DNA of 64,000 nt from Microcoleus sp. EPA2 (lineage in GTDB: Bacteria > Cyanobacteriota > Cyanobacteriia > Cyanobacteriales > Microcoleaceae), in NCBI GenBank assembly GCA_020882975.1, contig JAHRFD010000001.1, positions 494,388 through 558,387 of the forward strand, written 5' to 3'. Position numbers and translations under genes: made by a program. Under the pieces are notes generated by a model, which was not told the origin of the DNA, searched no databases, and worked only from the letters and a program-made list of their open reading frames with translations. Of the stretch, positions 32,669 to 42,184 are shown one piece after another (the first letter of the stretch is position 1; every line of letters starts with the position of its first letter).

Positions 32669-33820
32669 GTGCTGCTATCAAAAGGTTTTGAAGTAGAAAT
32701 GTATACCGGCACGCCAGAAGGTGATGTTGTCGGTCTCTCCGATCGCATAGTCGCCGATTTAGAGGGATTTGTACGAGAACCCGATAGTCGCAATGTAGAA
32801 TACACGACTGCACCCCTGTGTAGCTACGATCGCCTGCTGTGTGCCCTAGTCAAGCCACGAGTCCGGCTGCGGCAATACTTAAAACAATTGGGCGACTATA
32901 CCTTACTGCCAGGAAGTACCCTGTCTCTGGGAGGGAGCGATCGATTTTACAGATCGGACCCCAACAACCCCTACCACACCTACATCGAGCAAACCTACGG
33001 CACCAAAGTCGTCACCGCCAGCATTCACATCAACATCGGCATCTCTCAACCAGAACTGCTGATGCGGGCAATTCGTCTCGCCCGCGTGGAAGCACCCCTC
33101 TACCTCGCCTTGAGTGCTTCCTCTCCTTTCCTCGATGGCGAAGTCACCGGCTATCATTCCACTCGCTGGGGTTTGTTTCCCAAAACTCCCGCCATCGTCC
33201 CCCTGTTTGAAAGTCACAAGCATTACATCCAGTGGACTGAGGAACAGCTACAACTCGGTACCATGCAAAACGTCCGCCACCTGTGGTCTGCCGTGCGCCC
33301 CAATGGCGATCGTCGCCCCTACTGTCTCAACCGCCTAGAACTGAGAATTTGTGACCTTGAAGTCAATCCTCTTGCCCTGTTAGCCATTACTGCCTTGCTA
33401 GAAGCTCGGATTGGGCAGATGATGGAAGACCCCAGCTTAGACCCCTTAGAACTGTCCACCTTCCCCGCGGCTACCCGCAACCAAGACTTAGTTGCTCTCA
33501 CCGATGCCAATGAAATTGCTGCATCTCGTCATAGTTTGGATGCAGAACTGCGACACTGGCAAGATGGCAGAACTATTCTGGCACGGGATTGGATAGAGGA
33601 AATCTACCAGCAAGTCTGGCCAATTGCCAAAAAAAGTGGCTTTAGCTGCTTTCTCTCACCGCTCAAAAAGATTCTGCGAGAAGGCAACACCGCCCAGCAG
33701 TGGTTAAAACTCCATGACAGTGGTTTGGACACCCGCAGTATTATTCTGCAAGGGATTAATGGTATGGTTCAACAGGAATGGGAACTCGAAGATAACTTGT
33801 GCGCCCAGTTAGTTGCTTGA
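32669..33820 (+). CDS. gshA: Glutamate-cysteine ligase, cyanobacterial type
   Basis: This enzyme catalyses the first step of glutathione synthesis, ATP-dependent joining of glutamate to cysteine. The 383-residue protein matches the cyanobacterial glutamate-cysteine ligase family: start LLSKGFEVEMYTGTPEG, substrate-binding block NVEYTTAPLCSYDRL, LLPGSTLSLGG, ASIHINIGI and RRPYCLNRLELRICDLEVNP. The start is GTG at 32669 with GAGGAA at ribosome-site distance. No gshB is in the window. Peroxiredoxins encoded 4 kb downstream use thiol reductants, but no direct operon link exists. Confidence 0.9.
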   Translation: MLLSKGFEVEMYTGTPEGDVVGLSDRIVADLEGFVREPDSRNVEYTTAPLCSYDRLLCALVKPRVRLRQYLKQLGDYTLLPGSTLSLGGSDRFYRSDPNNPYHTYIEQTYGTKVVTASIHINIGISQPELLMRAIRLARVEAPLYLALSASSPFLDGEVTGYHSTRWGLFPKTPAIVPLFESHKHYIQWTEEQLQLGTMQNVRHLWSAVRPNGDRRPYCLNRLELRICDLEVNPLALLAITALLEARIGQMMEDPSLDPLELSTFPAATRNQDLVALTDANEIAASRHSLDAELRHWQDGRTILARDWIEEIYQQVWPIAKKSGFSCFLSPLKKILREGNTAQQWLKLHDSGLDTRSIILQGINGMVQQEWELEDNLCAQLVA

Positions 33821-34072
33821 AAAGACAATTTCCAGACAAATCAGAATATTTAATCAATCGCGTCTGACACAGGTTATAAATAAAAGCTATGGTTGTCTCT
33901 ACCTTTGGGTAGATTTTTATAGCAACTACCCAGGCGGTGAAGACGCTCTTAATGGCTCGAACCATTAGACATCTCCCTTCTTTCTGTTTCCTGAATTTCC
34001 CCCTGCCCCCCAAGGGCGGAGGGGGTGACTTATTCGTTCTTTCTTCTTGCTGCTTCCTTCTTCTATAGCTTC

Positions 34073-34534
34073 ATGCCCCAACTTGTCTTGATTCACCCCC
34101 AAATCCCCCCCAATACTGGGAATATCGCCCGCACTTGCGCAGCCACAGGCACTGAATTGCATTTGGTCGGACCACTTGGATTTGAAATTAGCGATCGCTA
34201 CCTGAAACGGGCTGGTTTAGATTACTGGCCCCATGTCAACCTCCACATTCACGAGAATTTAGAAGTTTTTCTGGCTTGTCAGCAGCAAAGGGGAGGACGC
34301 TCGATCGGATTCAGCACAGGCGGGCGATACAGTTACACGCAATTCCAGTTTCTTGCCAGCGACTGGCTGATGTTTGGCTCCGAAACAGTCGGCATTCCTC
34401 AATTCGTCTTAGATGCCTGCGATGCCACAGTTTTTATTCCCATGAGCCAGCCTGGAGTGCGGAGTTTAAATCTTTCTGTCAGCGCCGCTGTAGGTTTATT
34501 TGAGGCAAAGCGACAGTTGGGCGAACTCGGATAA
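34073..34534 (+). CDS. trmL: tRNA (cytidine/uridine-34-2'-O)-methyltransferase
   Basis: TrmL is a small SPOUT methyltransferase that modifies the wobble base ribose of tRNA-Leu. This 153-residue protein has the complete minimal fold: LVLIHPQIPPNTGNIARTCA, LHLVGPLGFEISDRYLKRAG, LMFGSETVGIP and IPMSQPGVRSLNLSVSAAV, the knotted SAM site. The frame is open 16 codons upstream, but the family starts at MPQLVLIHP (34073). The upstream extension is compositionally odd and C-rich. It is the second SPOUT enzyme in the window, the other being the TrmJ-like gene at 831-1781. Confidence 0.92.
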   Translation: MPQLVLIHPQIPPNTGNIARTCAATGTELHLVGPLGFEISDRYLKRAGLDYWPHVNLHIHENLEVFLACQQQRGGRSIGFSTGGRYSYTQFQFLASDWLMFGSETVGIPQFVLDACDATVFIPMSQPGVRSLNLSVSAAVGLFEAKRQLGELG

Positions 34535-35116
34535 AGAATCATCGATAAATATAGATATAGATATTTAATAGCTTTATACATCTAGGAAATCTACATCAAA
34601 AGATAAGAAATTTGTATCAAAGCTGTGAGAATCTAAACAGCCAAGATTAATAGATTATATTCAACCAAAAAGAGATTGTTATCATCAATACCAAAATATT
34701 TCAAAGATGATTGAGCAACCAAAACAGAGTTTTTGAGCGCTAGAGCGTTCTAGATGGAACTTAGAACCCCTAGTGGCGCTACATCTAGTAAATATACGGT
34801 TGTAGTTAATTCCGAAGTTAGGATAGAGTGCGATCGTCAAAGATCGTACTCCTAGCCCTAGCGCCAACAGATATTTTATCTATTTGTTCTAGCTATTGCC
34901 GTGTAAGGGTTTTGGGTGCGATCGCCGCATAATTTACCAGAAAATTTAATTTTTGTGGCTCTCCGAGCTTGTCTAAATTAAAAAATCAAGGTAATCTTGC
35001 CTAAGCATGATAGCTGTCAACAATCAAAATATTTTTGTTTGTTGATAAATCAGTCTCATGCAATACCTTGCGTGTTTCCAAGGACAGTTAGCGCTTCTCA
35101 GTAGGAGGTCGTTTTT
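34535..35116. other. Long intergenic region upstream of the M23 peptidase gene
   Basis: AT-rich, with a GCGATCGTC...GATCG motif and a TTGTTTGTTGATAAATC stretch. The AGGAGG of the next gene is at 35103-35108. No RNA gene or ORF can be supported. Confidence 0.45.
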
Positions 35117-37561
35117 TTGAAACGAATATATCCCCAAAACAATCAGCCTGTTAAGGCTAGTGAAATCGATAGAGACGGTTCTACAGAACAGTCCAAACAG
35201 ACAACGCTAAGCACTGGCAGAGTTCGCTCTCTAGCCACGCTCGGACTTGCAATATCAGTAGGTGCTTCCGGCATCCTGCTGCCGAGAACCGGGGACAGCG
35301 CTCGCGCGTCCGAACTCGCACCGACACCAGAACCCACCGCGGAAGTACAGCCTGCCTCGGCTAACGAAATCCCTACCTCTGTAGGTGATACTTCCCCAGT
35401 TGCACCCGCAGCTCAACCTGATAACCAGGTAGCGGTTAAGGTGCAACCAGGACAAACTCTGTGGGAGTTATCTCAGGACTATGCAGTTGCTCCAGATGTA
35501 CTAGCAACTGCTAACGGCATTAAATCGGAAACCTTACTCCAAGTAGGGCAACAGCTTACAATTCCGTCAGCCGATGTCGTCGCACCACAACAGAATTTCG
35601 GCAACACCGCAGCCCCAGCACCAGATGCAGCCTCCCAGGTCAATCCCGAACAAAAGTTAGATTTAACAGGCTCTGAGCCTTCTGCTAGTGGGGTGGTGCA
35701 GTCAGGGGAGCAATCAACAGCAACGAGCCCCCTCGTCACACCCACACCTGAGCAAAATTCAAGCTTCGTGCCCAATCCCAACGGGGCGATTGAGAGTTTG
35801 AAAAAACAAGAAAACCGGACAGCGGCAGTGGGTCAGACCCAATTGGAGTCTGAGGGAGGAACGAGTTCATCTACATCCTCCGCTATATCCTTACAGTCGC
35901 CAGCACCGACGCAGGCATCTTCTACCTCTGCAACACCAACAGTTATCCCCAATAGCGGGTTTGCTCAATCATCTATTGAACAATCCCTGGTAACACCCAG
36001 TTTACCCTCTGCTGTGGTAGTTGCCCCAGCAAACACTACATCTGCACCGACGGATGTGTTGTACCGTGTCCGTCCGGGAGATACCCTAGACGCGATCGCC
36101 TCATCTCAGGGCGTGTCGGCACAAGACCTGATCGCGGTCAACAAGCTCGGCAACCCCAATTTGCTCAATGTCAATCAACGACTGAAAATTCCGAAAGCTG
36201 GGTTAAACAATCCAGGGGTGCAAGCATCCGTTTCTATTCAGGCATCTAACTCTACATCTGTCTTTTCGGCAGCTTCGGTTCCCGCATCTTTGAACCCCAG
36301 CTCGTCTAACTCAGAAATCCCTGGTGCTGGCGTTACAGTATCTGCGCCCACAGTACCGATGGTCTCTCCCCTGGCGAACTTAGAAGGTCTGAACAATATT
36401 TCAGCGCCGATGGTTCCCCAAATTAACAACATCCCGCTAAGTCAAGTTTCTCAAACCATTAGCGACCCTGGGAAGTTGGAGCTTCAAGGCGAACCAAAAT
36501 TCACCGGTGCTGTGGATACCAGTGCGCTACCAATGCCAGCCACTGCCACTGCCAGCTCTACCTTGAATGCTGCATCAGCCCAGCCTGCTAACTGGACACC
36601 AGTTGTCAGCACCCAGAGTTTAGCCACCGATGGAGCTAGTGTCCTACCGGATTCCTCAGCAGTGACTACTCCATCGGCAGAGGCTATCAACCCTTATGCT
36701 GAACGCTTAAGGGCAGAAGTCGTCCGGCTACGAGAGGAATATCGGGCAGAGCGAAATTCGATCGGTCCCAATTCAGTGGCTCTAGCTCCCACGGAAGACC
36801 CAGAGGCTAAAGTCCCTGGGGTCAACCCGTCGGAGGACAGCGAACATCTCAATCCCTATCTCTACACCCCAGAATACGCTGGAACGGTGCAGAATGAAAT
36901 CAGCCGACCCCCGTCGAGAGGGTGGAGCCAGGAGGTTCAGAAGCAGCAGCAAGAGCGTTTTGACCCCGCCCGCGCCGCCCAATCGCAACCCATCGACCTG
37001 ACACCGAACTCTAATTTAGAACGGCCCGTGGTGGCGACTGCTCCCTTGGGTTCCCAGGGTTACGACCCCCTCAGCAATCCCTCTTTGGGACAGATGGTTT
37101 CTCCAGAACTGCCACCCCTTTCCGGCGCTGATACCTATCTGCCTAACGGTTCAAAACAGTCAGCCAATGGGTTTATTTGGCCTGCTAAAGGTGTTTTCAC
37201 TTCCGGCTACGGCTGGCGTTGGGGACGGATGCACAAGGGTATTGACGTTGCAGGACCGATCGGCACACCCATTGTCGCGGCCTCGGACGGGGTAGTAACC
37301 TATGCACAGTGGAACGACGGTGGCTACGGCTATCTGGTGGAAATTACCCATCCTGACGGGACTGAGACTATCTATGCCCACAACAGCCGGATTTTGGTGC
37401 AAAAAGGTCAGAGAGTTGCTCAAGGGGAACAGATTTCCGAAATGGGGAGCACAGGCAATAGTACCGGCCCTCACTTGCACTTTGAAATTCATCCCGCCGG
37501 ATCGGGAGCTGTCAATCCCATGGCTTTTCTGCCCAAGGATGATTCCAGCGCTTCTCGCTAA
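35117..37561 (+). CDS. LysM / M23 peptidoglycan endopeptidase (NlpD/EnvC-like)
   Basis: This 814-residue envelope protein has two LysM peptidoglycan-binding domains (VQPGQTLWELSQDYAV near 115 and VRPGDTLDAIASSQGV near 318) separated by long Ser/Thr/Pro/Ala-rich linkers. A C-terminal M23 metallopeptidase follows from about residue 685: GYGWRWGRMHKGIDVAG (zinc His and Asp) and GPHLHFEIH. A weak signal or anchor segment (LATLGLAISVGASGILL) lies near residues 40-56. The zinc ligands are intact, so it may be a true endopeptidase or an amidase activator. The start is TTG at 35117, supported by AGGAGG eight bases upstream. Filament growth or septal wall remodelling is the probable setting. Confidence 0.9.
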   Translation: MKRIYPQNNQPVKASEIDRDGSTEQSKQTTLSTGRVRSLATLGLAISVGASGILLPRTGDSARASELAPTPEPTAEVQPASANEIPTSVGDTSPVAPAAQPDNQVAVKVQPGQTLWELSQDYAVAPDVLATANGIKSETLLQVGQQLTIPSADVVAPQQNFGNTAAPAPDAASQVNPEQKLDLTGSEPSASGVVQSGEQSTATSPLVTPTPEQNSSFVPNPNGAIESLKKQENRTAAVGQTQLESEGGTSSSTSSAISLQSPAPTQASSTSATPTVIPNSGFAQSSIEQSLVTPSLPSAVVVAPANTTSAPTDVLYRVRPGDTLDAIASSQGVSAQDLIAVNKLGNPNLLNVNQRLKIPKAGLNNPGVQASVSIQASNSTSVFSAASVPASLNPSSSNSEIPGAGVTVSAPTVPMVSPLANLEGLNNISAPMVPQINNIPLSQVSQTISDPGKLELQGEPKFTGAVDTSALPMPATATASSTLNAASAQPANWTPVVSTQSLATDGASVLPDSSAVTTPSAEAINPYAERLRAEVVRLREEYRAERNSIGPNSVALAPTEDPEAKVPGVNPSEDSEHLNPYLYTPEYAGTVQNEISRPPSRGWSQEVQKQQQERFDPARAAQSQPIDLTPNSNLERPVVATAPLGSQGYDPLSNPSLGQMVSPELPPLSGADTYLPNGSKQSANGFIWPAKGVFTSGYGWRWGRMHKGIDVAGPIGTPIVAASDGVVTYAQWNDGGYGYLVEITHPDGTETIYAHNSRILVQKGQRVAQGEQISEMGSTGNSTGPHLHFEIHPAGSGAVNPMAFLPKDDSSASR

Positions 37562-37699
37562 GGATTTGTTTCAAGTTATGGGTTTTGATATATCAGCAAA
37601 ACTCATAACTTTATCCGTTAGTCATTACAAATAATTTAGTCAAGCAGCTATCCCTAGAACGCCCTACCGTGCTACGATAGTAAATCGTGAACAGGTTTT

Positions 37700-37772
37700 G
37701 GCTCAGTGGCGCAGTGGTTAGCGCAGGGGACTCATAAGCCCAAGGTCGCAGGTTCAAATCCCGCCTGAGCCA
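37700..37772 (+). tRNA. tRNA-Met (anticodon CAT, probably elongator)
   Basis: A 73-nt cloverleaf: acceptor GGCTCAG/CTGAGCC, D arm GCGC-AGTGGTTA-GCGC, anticodon loop CTCATAA, T loop TTCAAAT, discriminator A, no CCA. The anticodon stem (GGGGA/GCCCA) and T stem (GCAGG/CCCGC) each contain mismatches, so a tRNA-Ile2 role after C34 modification cannot be excluded. Confidence 0.85.
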
Positions 37773-37790
37773 TAATGTGATGACAATCAG

Positions 37791-37820
37791 CACGCTCTCA
37801 AAATAGAGAGCGTGTTTTTT
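37791..37820 (+). terminator. Intrinsic terminator after tRNA-Met
   Basis: CACGCTCTC and GAGAGCGTG pair perfectly around AAAATA and are followed by TTTTTT, a textbook Rho-independent terminator. Confidence 0.9.
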
Positions 37821-37896
37821 ATTTTAATTTAAGGTAACTGTACTCGTTATGACTATGATATAGTTGTAACAGTTCGTAAAAAAGGAAACAAAATCT

Positions 37897-38496
37897 ATGA
37901 CGAGTGAATGCCTCCGGGTTGGTCAGGCTGCCCCAGACTTCGCAGCAACAGCCGTAGTGGATCAGGAATTCAAGACTGTTAAACTGTCTGACTATAAAGG
38001 CAAAAAATATGTAGTCCTGTTCTTTTACCCCTTGGACTTCACTTTTGTCTGCCCAACAGAGATTACAGCATTTAGCGATCGCTTTGAAGACTTCAATAAA
38101 CTCGATACCGAAATCCTCGGCGTATCAGTTGACAGCGAATTCTCTCACCTAGCTTGGATACAATCAGACCGCAAATCCGGCGGGGTTGGCGACCTCAACT
38201 ATCCTTTAGTGGCAGATATCAAAAAAACAATTAGTGCCGACTACAACGTCCTTGACCCAGAAGCAGGCATTGCCCTCAGAGGTCTGTTTATCATCGATAA
38301 AGAAGGCATCATCCAACACTCTACTATCAACAACCTTGCCTTCGGTCGCAACGTGGACGAAACTCTCCGCACTCTCCAAGCGATTCAACACGTCCAGTCT
38401 CACCCCGATGAAGTTTGTCCCGCCGGCTGGCAGCCCGGTGACAAGACTATGACTCCCGATCCTGTTAAGTCTAAAGTCTTCTTTGCTGCTGTCTAA
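37897..38496 (+). CDS. 2-Cys peroxiredoxin
   Basis: This typical 2-Cys peroxiredoxin reduces hydrogen peroxide and alkyl hydroperoxides using thioredoxin. The peroxidatic cysteine is in DFTFVCPTE (Cys52) and the resolving cysteine in DEVCPAGW (Cys174). The block [13 protein letters not shown] carries the GG(L/V)G motif, and the C-terminal helix ends in VFFAAV rather than a strict YF motif, so sensitivity to over-oxidation is uncertain. Length (199 aa) is standard. It begins 77 bp after a terminator, so it has its own promoter. A second redoxin gene follows, separated by STRR heptamers. Confidence 0.95.
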   Translation: MTSECLRVGQAAPDFAATAVVDQEFKTVKLSDYKGKKYVVLFFYPLDFTFVCPTEITAFSDRFEDFNKLDTEILGVSVDSEFSHLAWIQSDRKSGGVGDLNYPLVADIKKTISADYNVLDPEAGIALRGLFIIDKEGIIQHSTINNLAFGRNVDETLRTLQAIQHVQSHPDEVCPAGWQPGDKTMTPDPVKSKVFFAAV

Positions 38497-38500
38497 ATTG

Positions 38501-38600
38501 ATAGTTTTGAGTTTTGAGTTTTGAGTTAAAGAGTTTTTAATTCAAAACTCGAAACTTTCCCTGCAATTCCCAATTCCCCAATTCCCAATTAACCAATTAG
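38501..38600. repeat. STRR-type heptamers
   Basis: TTTTGAG repeated three times, then CAAAACTCGAAACT, then CAATTCC units. It fills the gap between the two redoxin genes. Confidence 0.75.
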
Positions 38601-38605
38601 GAAAT

Positions 38606-39145
38606 ATGCTAACTTCTACTGATTTTAGCGGCTTGTTAAATCAGCGGTTTTTCCAAAATTTATTGCCTGTCCCTGCTACTAATTCTCTGAAAATGGGACA
38701 CAGAACCCCTGATTTTGAATTGCCGGATCTCAATAATGGTAAATTAGTACGGCTATCTAATTATCGTGGCGATAGGCCTGTGGTTCTGGCTTTTACTCGG
38801 ATTTTTACTGAAAAGCAATATTGCCCCTTCTGTTTTCCTCATATTAAAGCCTTGAATGAAAACTGGGAAAAATTTGCCGATCGCAATATAGAATTATTGA
38901 TGGTGACAAGTACCGACGAGCGGCAAAGTCAGATAGTGGTTAGAGATTTAAGCTTAAAAATGCCACTGTTGAGCGATCCTAGTTGTCAAGTTTTTCGCGC
39001 CTATCAAGTCGGTCAAGCTTTAGGAGCGCCTTTGCCTGCTCAGTTTGTTTTGGATGCAGATGGAAAACTTTTATTTAAACATTTGTTCTCCTTTATCGAC
39101 CACAATGCTAGTGTGGAAACTTTGCTAAGATCTATTCCCTCTTGA
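38606..39145 (+). CDS. Redoxin / AhpC-TSA-like peroxiredoxin
   Basis: This 179-residue thioredoxin-fold protein has MGHRTPDFELPDLNNGKLVR, then the active-site region FTRIFTEKQYCPFCFPHIKA with a CPFC pair (about residues 71-74), and PAQFVLDADGKLLFKH near the end. The CxxC in place of the TxxC of typical peroxiredoxins suggests an atypical peroxiredoxin or thiol oxidoreductase. The N-terminal 25 residues are not part of the fold. Its placement behind the 2-Cys peroxiredoxin suggests a shared role in peroxide defence, but cotranscription is not shown. Confidence 0.82.
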   Translation: MLTSTDFSGLLNQRFFQNLLPVPATNSLKMGHRTPDFELPDLNNGKLVRLSNYRGDRPVVLAFTRIFTEKQYCPFCFPHIKALNENWEKFADRNIELLMVTSTDERQSQIVVRDLSLKMPLLSDPSCQVFRAYQVGQALGAPLPAQFVLDADGKLLFKHLFSFIDHNASVETLLRSIPS

Positions 39146-39271
39146 CAATCCACCACCGGGGGCAAACAATTTGGTCTAAGTTTTCGGACAACGCGCTCAA
39201 AATACGGCGGGGCACGCCGAAATTAACGCTTGGTGAGAGCCCTTGAACTATTTTAACTGTGCGTTAACCTC

Positions 39272-41149
39272 CTATTTCTTACTAGGAGGAATCTTCTCAA
39301 TACTAATCAGCGCCTCCATCACTGACTCCACAATCGGTGCCGCTACAGTCCCTCCCGAACCCCCCTTCGGCTCATCAATCACTGCCAAAACCACATACCG
39401 AGGAGCCTCCACAGGCATAATTCCGACAAAGCTAGTAATAATCGCCTTGTTAGAATAACCACCACCACTAGCCTTTTGAGCCGTACCAGTTTTCCCTGCA
39501 ATTCGATAGCCGGGAATCTGTGCAGCCTTCCCCGTACCGCCATCCACAACAGTTTCCATCATCTCTAACACTTGCTTAGTGGTTTTAGGTGAAAAAACCT
39601 GCTTCGGTACAGCCCTCGGAAGCTTCCAATAAGCTTGACCTTCGCGATCGAAAAGTCCCCGCACTACGTGGGGAGTTACCAGCTTCCCACCATTGGCCAA
39701 AGCCCCATTAAGCTGCACTAATTGAATCGGAGTAATTGAAAAACCTTGGCCAAAAGCAGTGGTAGCAACTTCCACCGGAGAATTGATAAATTGCTCTCGA
39801 TTTTTGAGCTGACTGGTTACTTCAAAAGGCAAATCAGTACCTGCACTTTGTCCTAGTCCTAGTTTTTCTAAAGCTTGATAGTAAAGAGAAGACTTCATAG
39901 TTCTCATAATGTGTACCATCCCCACATTACTAGAATGTTTTAAAATCTCTGTAACCGTCGAAGGACCCCGCGCCCCTGCTGACTGATAATCGGAATTTTG
40001 AATCGGCCAAATACCCATGTAAATTCGACCTTCATCGTTAAACACGCTGTTAGGTTTGACCACACCAGCTTCCATGGCGATCGCCACATTAATTGCTTTA
40101 AAAGTCGAACCTGGTTCGTAAACATCAGTGACAGCCCAATTTTTATAACGTTCCAAACCAAAATTAAAATACTGATTGGGATCGTAGGAAGGTTCGGCCA
40201 CCATCGATAGTAACTCTCCATTACGGGCATCCATCACAATCACTGTGCCCCGCTTCGCCCCATGTTTCTCCATTTTTTCCCGTAGAGCAATCCGGGCTAC
40301 CCGCTGCAAACGGCTGTCAATCGTCAATTGCAATTTCAAGTCATCCAACTGGACAAATCCTGCCGTCAGTCGATCGGGAAGCCAATGCCCATCGATCGAC
40401 TTGCTAAATTGAATTGACGGCATCGATCGTTCCAGCAAATTCTGCTGACTGTATTCTACTCCTGCTTGCCCCTTCCGCTCTCCATCGACATAACCCAAGA
40501 CATCGGCTACCAATTCCTGTTGGGGGTAAAAACGTTGCTGCTGTCGCACCAATTCCAACCCATCAACGGGACTATTTTTAATCAGCATCCGCCCCACTTG
40601 ATCGGCAACTTCTTGAGCCAAGGAATCGGCGATCGTAATACCAGTTTCGGCAAGATTAAACTTTTGGAGCAATTCAGTTTCCGCCGTATTACCAGCGCTA
40701 ACTTTGATGGGGACCATGGGAGCCAAGGAGGCTGCGATTTCTGCTTTGGTGTGCTTGAATAACTTCGGGTGAGCGTAGAGCGTGTATACCTGTCGGTCGA
40801 TCGCCAACACATTCCCATTGCGGTCAATAATCGGGCGTCTGGGTACAAAGGGCTTTGTTTTCAAAGTCTGTTGCTGCTCGGCCTGTTTTTGCAGCGCTGG
40901 CCCTCGCGTCACCTGCAAATAAAACAAATTCACAGCCAACCCCAGCCCTCCTAACATCAACACAGCCCACACCGCCCACAAGCGAAACTTGCTCAGTTTT
41001 AAGCGATTCATCGGTGGCCGAGGCGGGCTACCAGGCTTGCCAGAAATAGCCATTTTCGTTGGTTTAGCCCATCGAGTGCGATCGTCCGGCTGTTTTGAAC
41101 CTTTCGAGTTGGGGGATCTGTAGCGGTCAAAACGAGGATCGTAGCTCAT
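39272..41149 (-). CDS. ftsI: Cell-division peptidoglycan transpeptidase FtsI (class B PBP)
   Basis: This septal transpeptidase cross-links peptidoglycan at division. The 625-residue protein has a basic cytoplasmic tail, one membrane helix (LWAVWAVLMLGGLGLAVNLF, about 57-76), the class B pedestal (RRPIIDRNGNVLA) and the catalytic triad motifs YEPGSTFK (Ser near 348), SSN and AGKTGTAQK. The gene follows an FtsL-like gene on the same strand, matching the ftsL-ftsI order of division clusters. STRR heptamers lie in the 101-bp gap. Length and motifs are normal, so it should be active. Confidence 0.95.
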   Translation of the reverse strand: MSYDPRFDRYRSPNSKGSKQPDDRTRWAKPTKMAISGKPGSPPRPPMNRLKLSKFRLWAVWAVLMLGGLGLAVNLFYLQVTRGPALQKQAEQQQTLKTKPFVPRRPIIDRNGNVLAIDRQVYTLYAHPKLFKHTKAEIAASLAPMVPIKVSAGNTAETELLQKFNLAETGITIADSLAQEVADQVGRMLIKNSPVDGLELVRQQQRFYPQQELVADVLGYVDGERKGQAGVEYSQQNLLERSMPSIQFSKSIDGHWLPDRLTAGFVQLDDLKLQLTIDSRLQRVARIALREKMEKHGAKRGTVIVMDARNGELLSMVAEPSYDPNQYFNFGLERYKNWAVTDVYEPGSTFKAINVAIAMEAGVVKPNSVFNDEGRIYMGIWPIQNSDYQSAGARGPSTVTEILKHSSNVGMVHIMRTMKSSLYYQALEKLGLGQSAGTDLPFEVTSQLKNREQFINSPVEVATTAFGQGFSITPIQLVQLNGALANGGKLVTPHVVRGLFDREGQAYWKLPRAVPKQVFSPKTTKQVLEMMETVVDGGTGKAAQIPGYRIAGKTGTAQKASGGGYSNKAIITSFVGIMPVEAPRYVVLAVIDEPKGGSGGTVAAPIVESVMEALISIEKIPPSKK

Positions 41150-41159
41150 AAAGAAGTCA

Positions 41160-41255
41160 TTAGTTAGTGATTATTGGTTATTTGTTATTTGTTATTTGTT
41201 CGTTCTCATAACTCATAACCAATAACCGATGCCCGATGCCCGATGCCTGATTAAT
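41160..41255. repeat. STRR-type heptamers between the ftsL-like and ftsI genes
   Basis: TTATTTG/TTATTGG units are followed by CCGATGC repeated three times. Confidence 0.7.
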
Positions 41256-41832
41256 AACCCAGGGGAGTTTCCACAGAATCTGAACCCTGGACTCCTGGGG
41301 CGGGATTTGGTGGGGTCGCCGCTTGGGGCGATCGACCAACTGGGGTCGGCGGCAAGAAAATAGTCTCCCCAGGCTTCTGTGGGGCTAAACCCGTTGCTGG
41401 ATTTTCCGCGTCTTTAGCCAGTTGGTGTTTCAAGACTTCGCTGGCGGCACTCAATTGCTGTTCTCGGAGGCGCAGAGTTTCCAACTTTTGATACTCTTGG
41501 CTCCAGCGTTGCTCGCCGTAGACAGTCAAGCCGTAGACACTTAAAGCTCCGCTCAACAGCAGCATAACTGCCACAGCAGAAGCCCGTTGCGCCCCCAGGA
41601 GCGATTGGAGCCACGCGGGATGTACGCGATGATTCGGCAGCACTTTGAGTACAGATGCTTCCTGCCGAGACTGTGTTTGAGCTGTTTCTGCCGGGGAGTA
41701 ATTGGGTAATACTGGTCCTGTTTTTGCCCGCCTCCGTTGAGCAATGGAAGTAACTTTGCTGTTGGCAGACCCAGAGGGGGGTTTGCGAGCCGCTTTGCGG
41801 CGAGAATCCGTGGTTCTGATAGCAGCAGTCAT
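41251..41832 (-). CDS. FtsL-like division protein candidate
   Basis: This 193-residue protein has a basic, Arg/Lys-rich cytoplasmic tail of about 85 residues, one membrane helix (ASAVAVMLLLSGALSVYGL), then a short coiled coil (QKLETLRLREQQLSAASEVLKHQ) and a Pro-rich end. This is the layout of FtsL/FtsB-type bitopic division proteins, which are poorly conserved in sequence. Its position just upstream of ftsI supports the role. I infer function from topology and context only. The ATG at 41832 is chosen; in-frame TTG 41844 and GTG 41841 are alternatives. Confidence 0.7.
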   Translation of the reverse strand: MTAAIRTTDSRRKAARKPPSGSANSKVTSIAQRRRAKTGPVLPNYSPAETAQTQSRQEASVLKVLPNHRVHPAWLQSLLGAQRASAVAVMLLLSGALSVYGLTVYGEQRWSQEYQKLETLRLREQQLSAASEVLKHQLAKDAENPATGLAPQKPGETIFLPPTPVGRSPQAATPPNPAPGVQGSDSVETPLGY

Positions 41833-42087
41833 AGAATTCACCAATATTTGACTTAGGTTAGAATTGCTTTTGGAGCGATCGGATATTCAATGGTGGCAAT
41901 TGGAGCTAGATCGGTTATCCTTGCCAAGGATACCTCACAAACCAACTAACCAATCCTATCACTGGTCTATTTTCTTGCTTCTTTTACCGGAAAAAGAAAA
42001 ACTTTGCGACTTAGGATACCCGGAAGTAAAACAAATCCTTGAGCCGATCGGCAGTAAGGCCAGCTATACTTCCTCACTATAAAACGC
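41833..42087. other. Intergenic region upstream of the FtsL-like gene
   Basis: A 72-codon plus-strand frame (41864-42082) has no recognisable features and is not called as a gene. Confidence 0.4.
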
Positions 42088-42166
42088 TGTAGAGGTCAAT
42101 CACCAGGATACCTCGAAGCCAAGTTCAACATATCCTCAATGGGTCTGTTGTCAGCCCACAAAATAA
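42088..42166 (+). pseudogene. TnpB C-terminal scrap
   Basis: The frame reads NAVEVNHQDTSKPSSTY and ends WVCCQPTK with stop. The final Pro-Thr-stop is encoded in the CCCACA arm of a right-end hairpin, exactly as in the TnpB remnant at 12188. Only about 26 residues are left. Confidence 0.55.
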
Positions 42167-42184
42167 TCTTTGATTTGATGTGGG
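42155..42184 (+). repeat. Solo IS605-type right-end hairpin
   Basis: CCCACA ... TGTGGG with inner TAATCTTTGATTTGA, followed by AATATGTGAC. The reverse complement of 12150-12200 reads CCCACATCATAATCTG ... GATGTGGGAGTATGTCAC, clearly the same element end. Confidence 0.65.

Noticed and set aside
34535-35116. Possible c-di-AMP riboswitch before the M23 peptidase gene
   Set aside because: Such riboswitches can precede wall peptidase genes, but I could not find the conserved core in this AT-rich leader.
41864-42082. Open plus-strand frame of 72 codons upstream of the FtsL-like gene
   Set aside because: No ribosome site, no family-like motifs and unusual composition; it lies in a promoter region.
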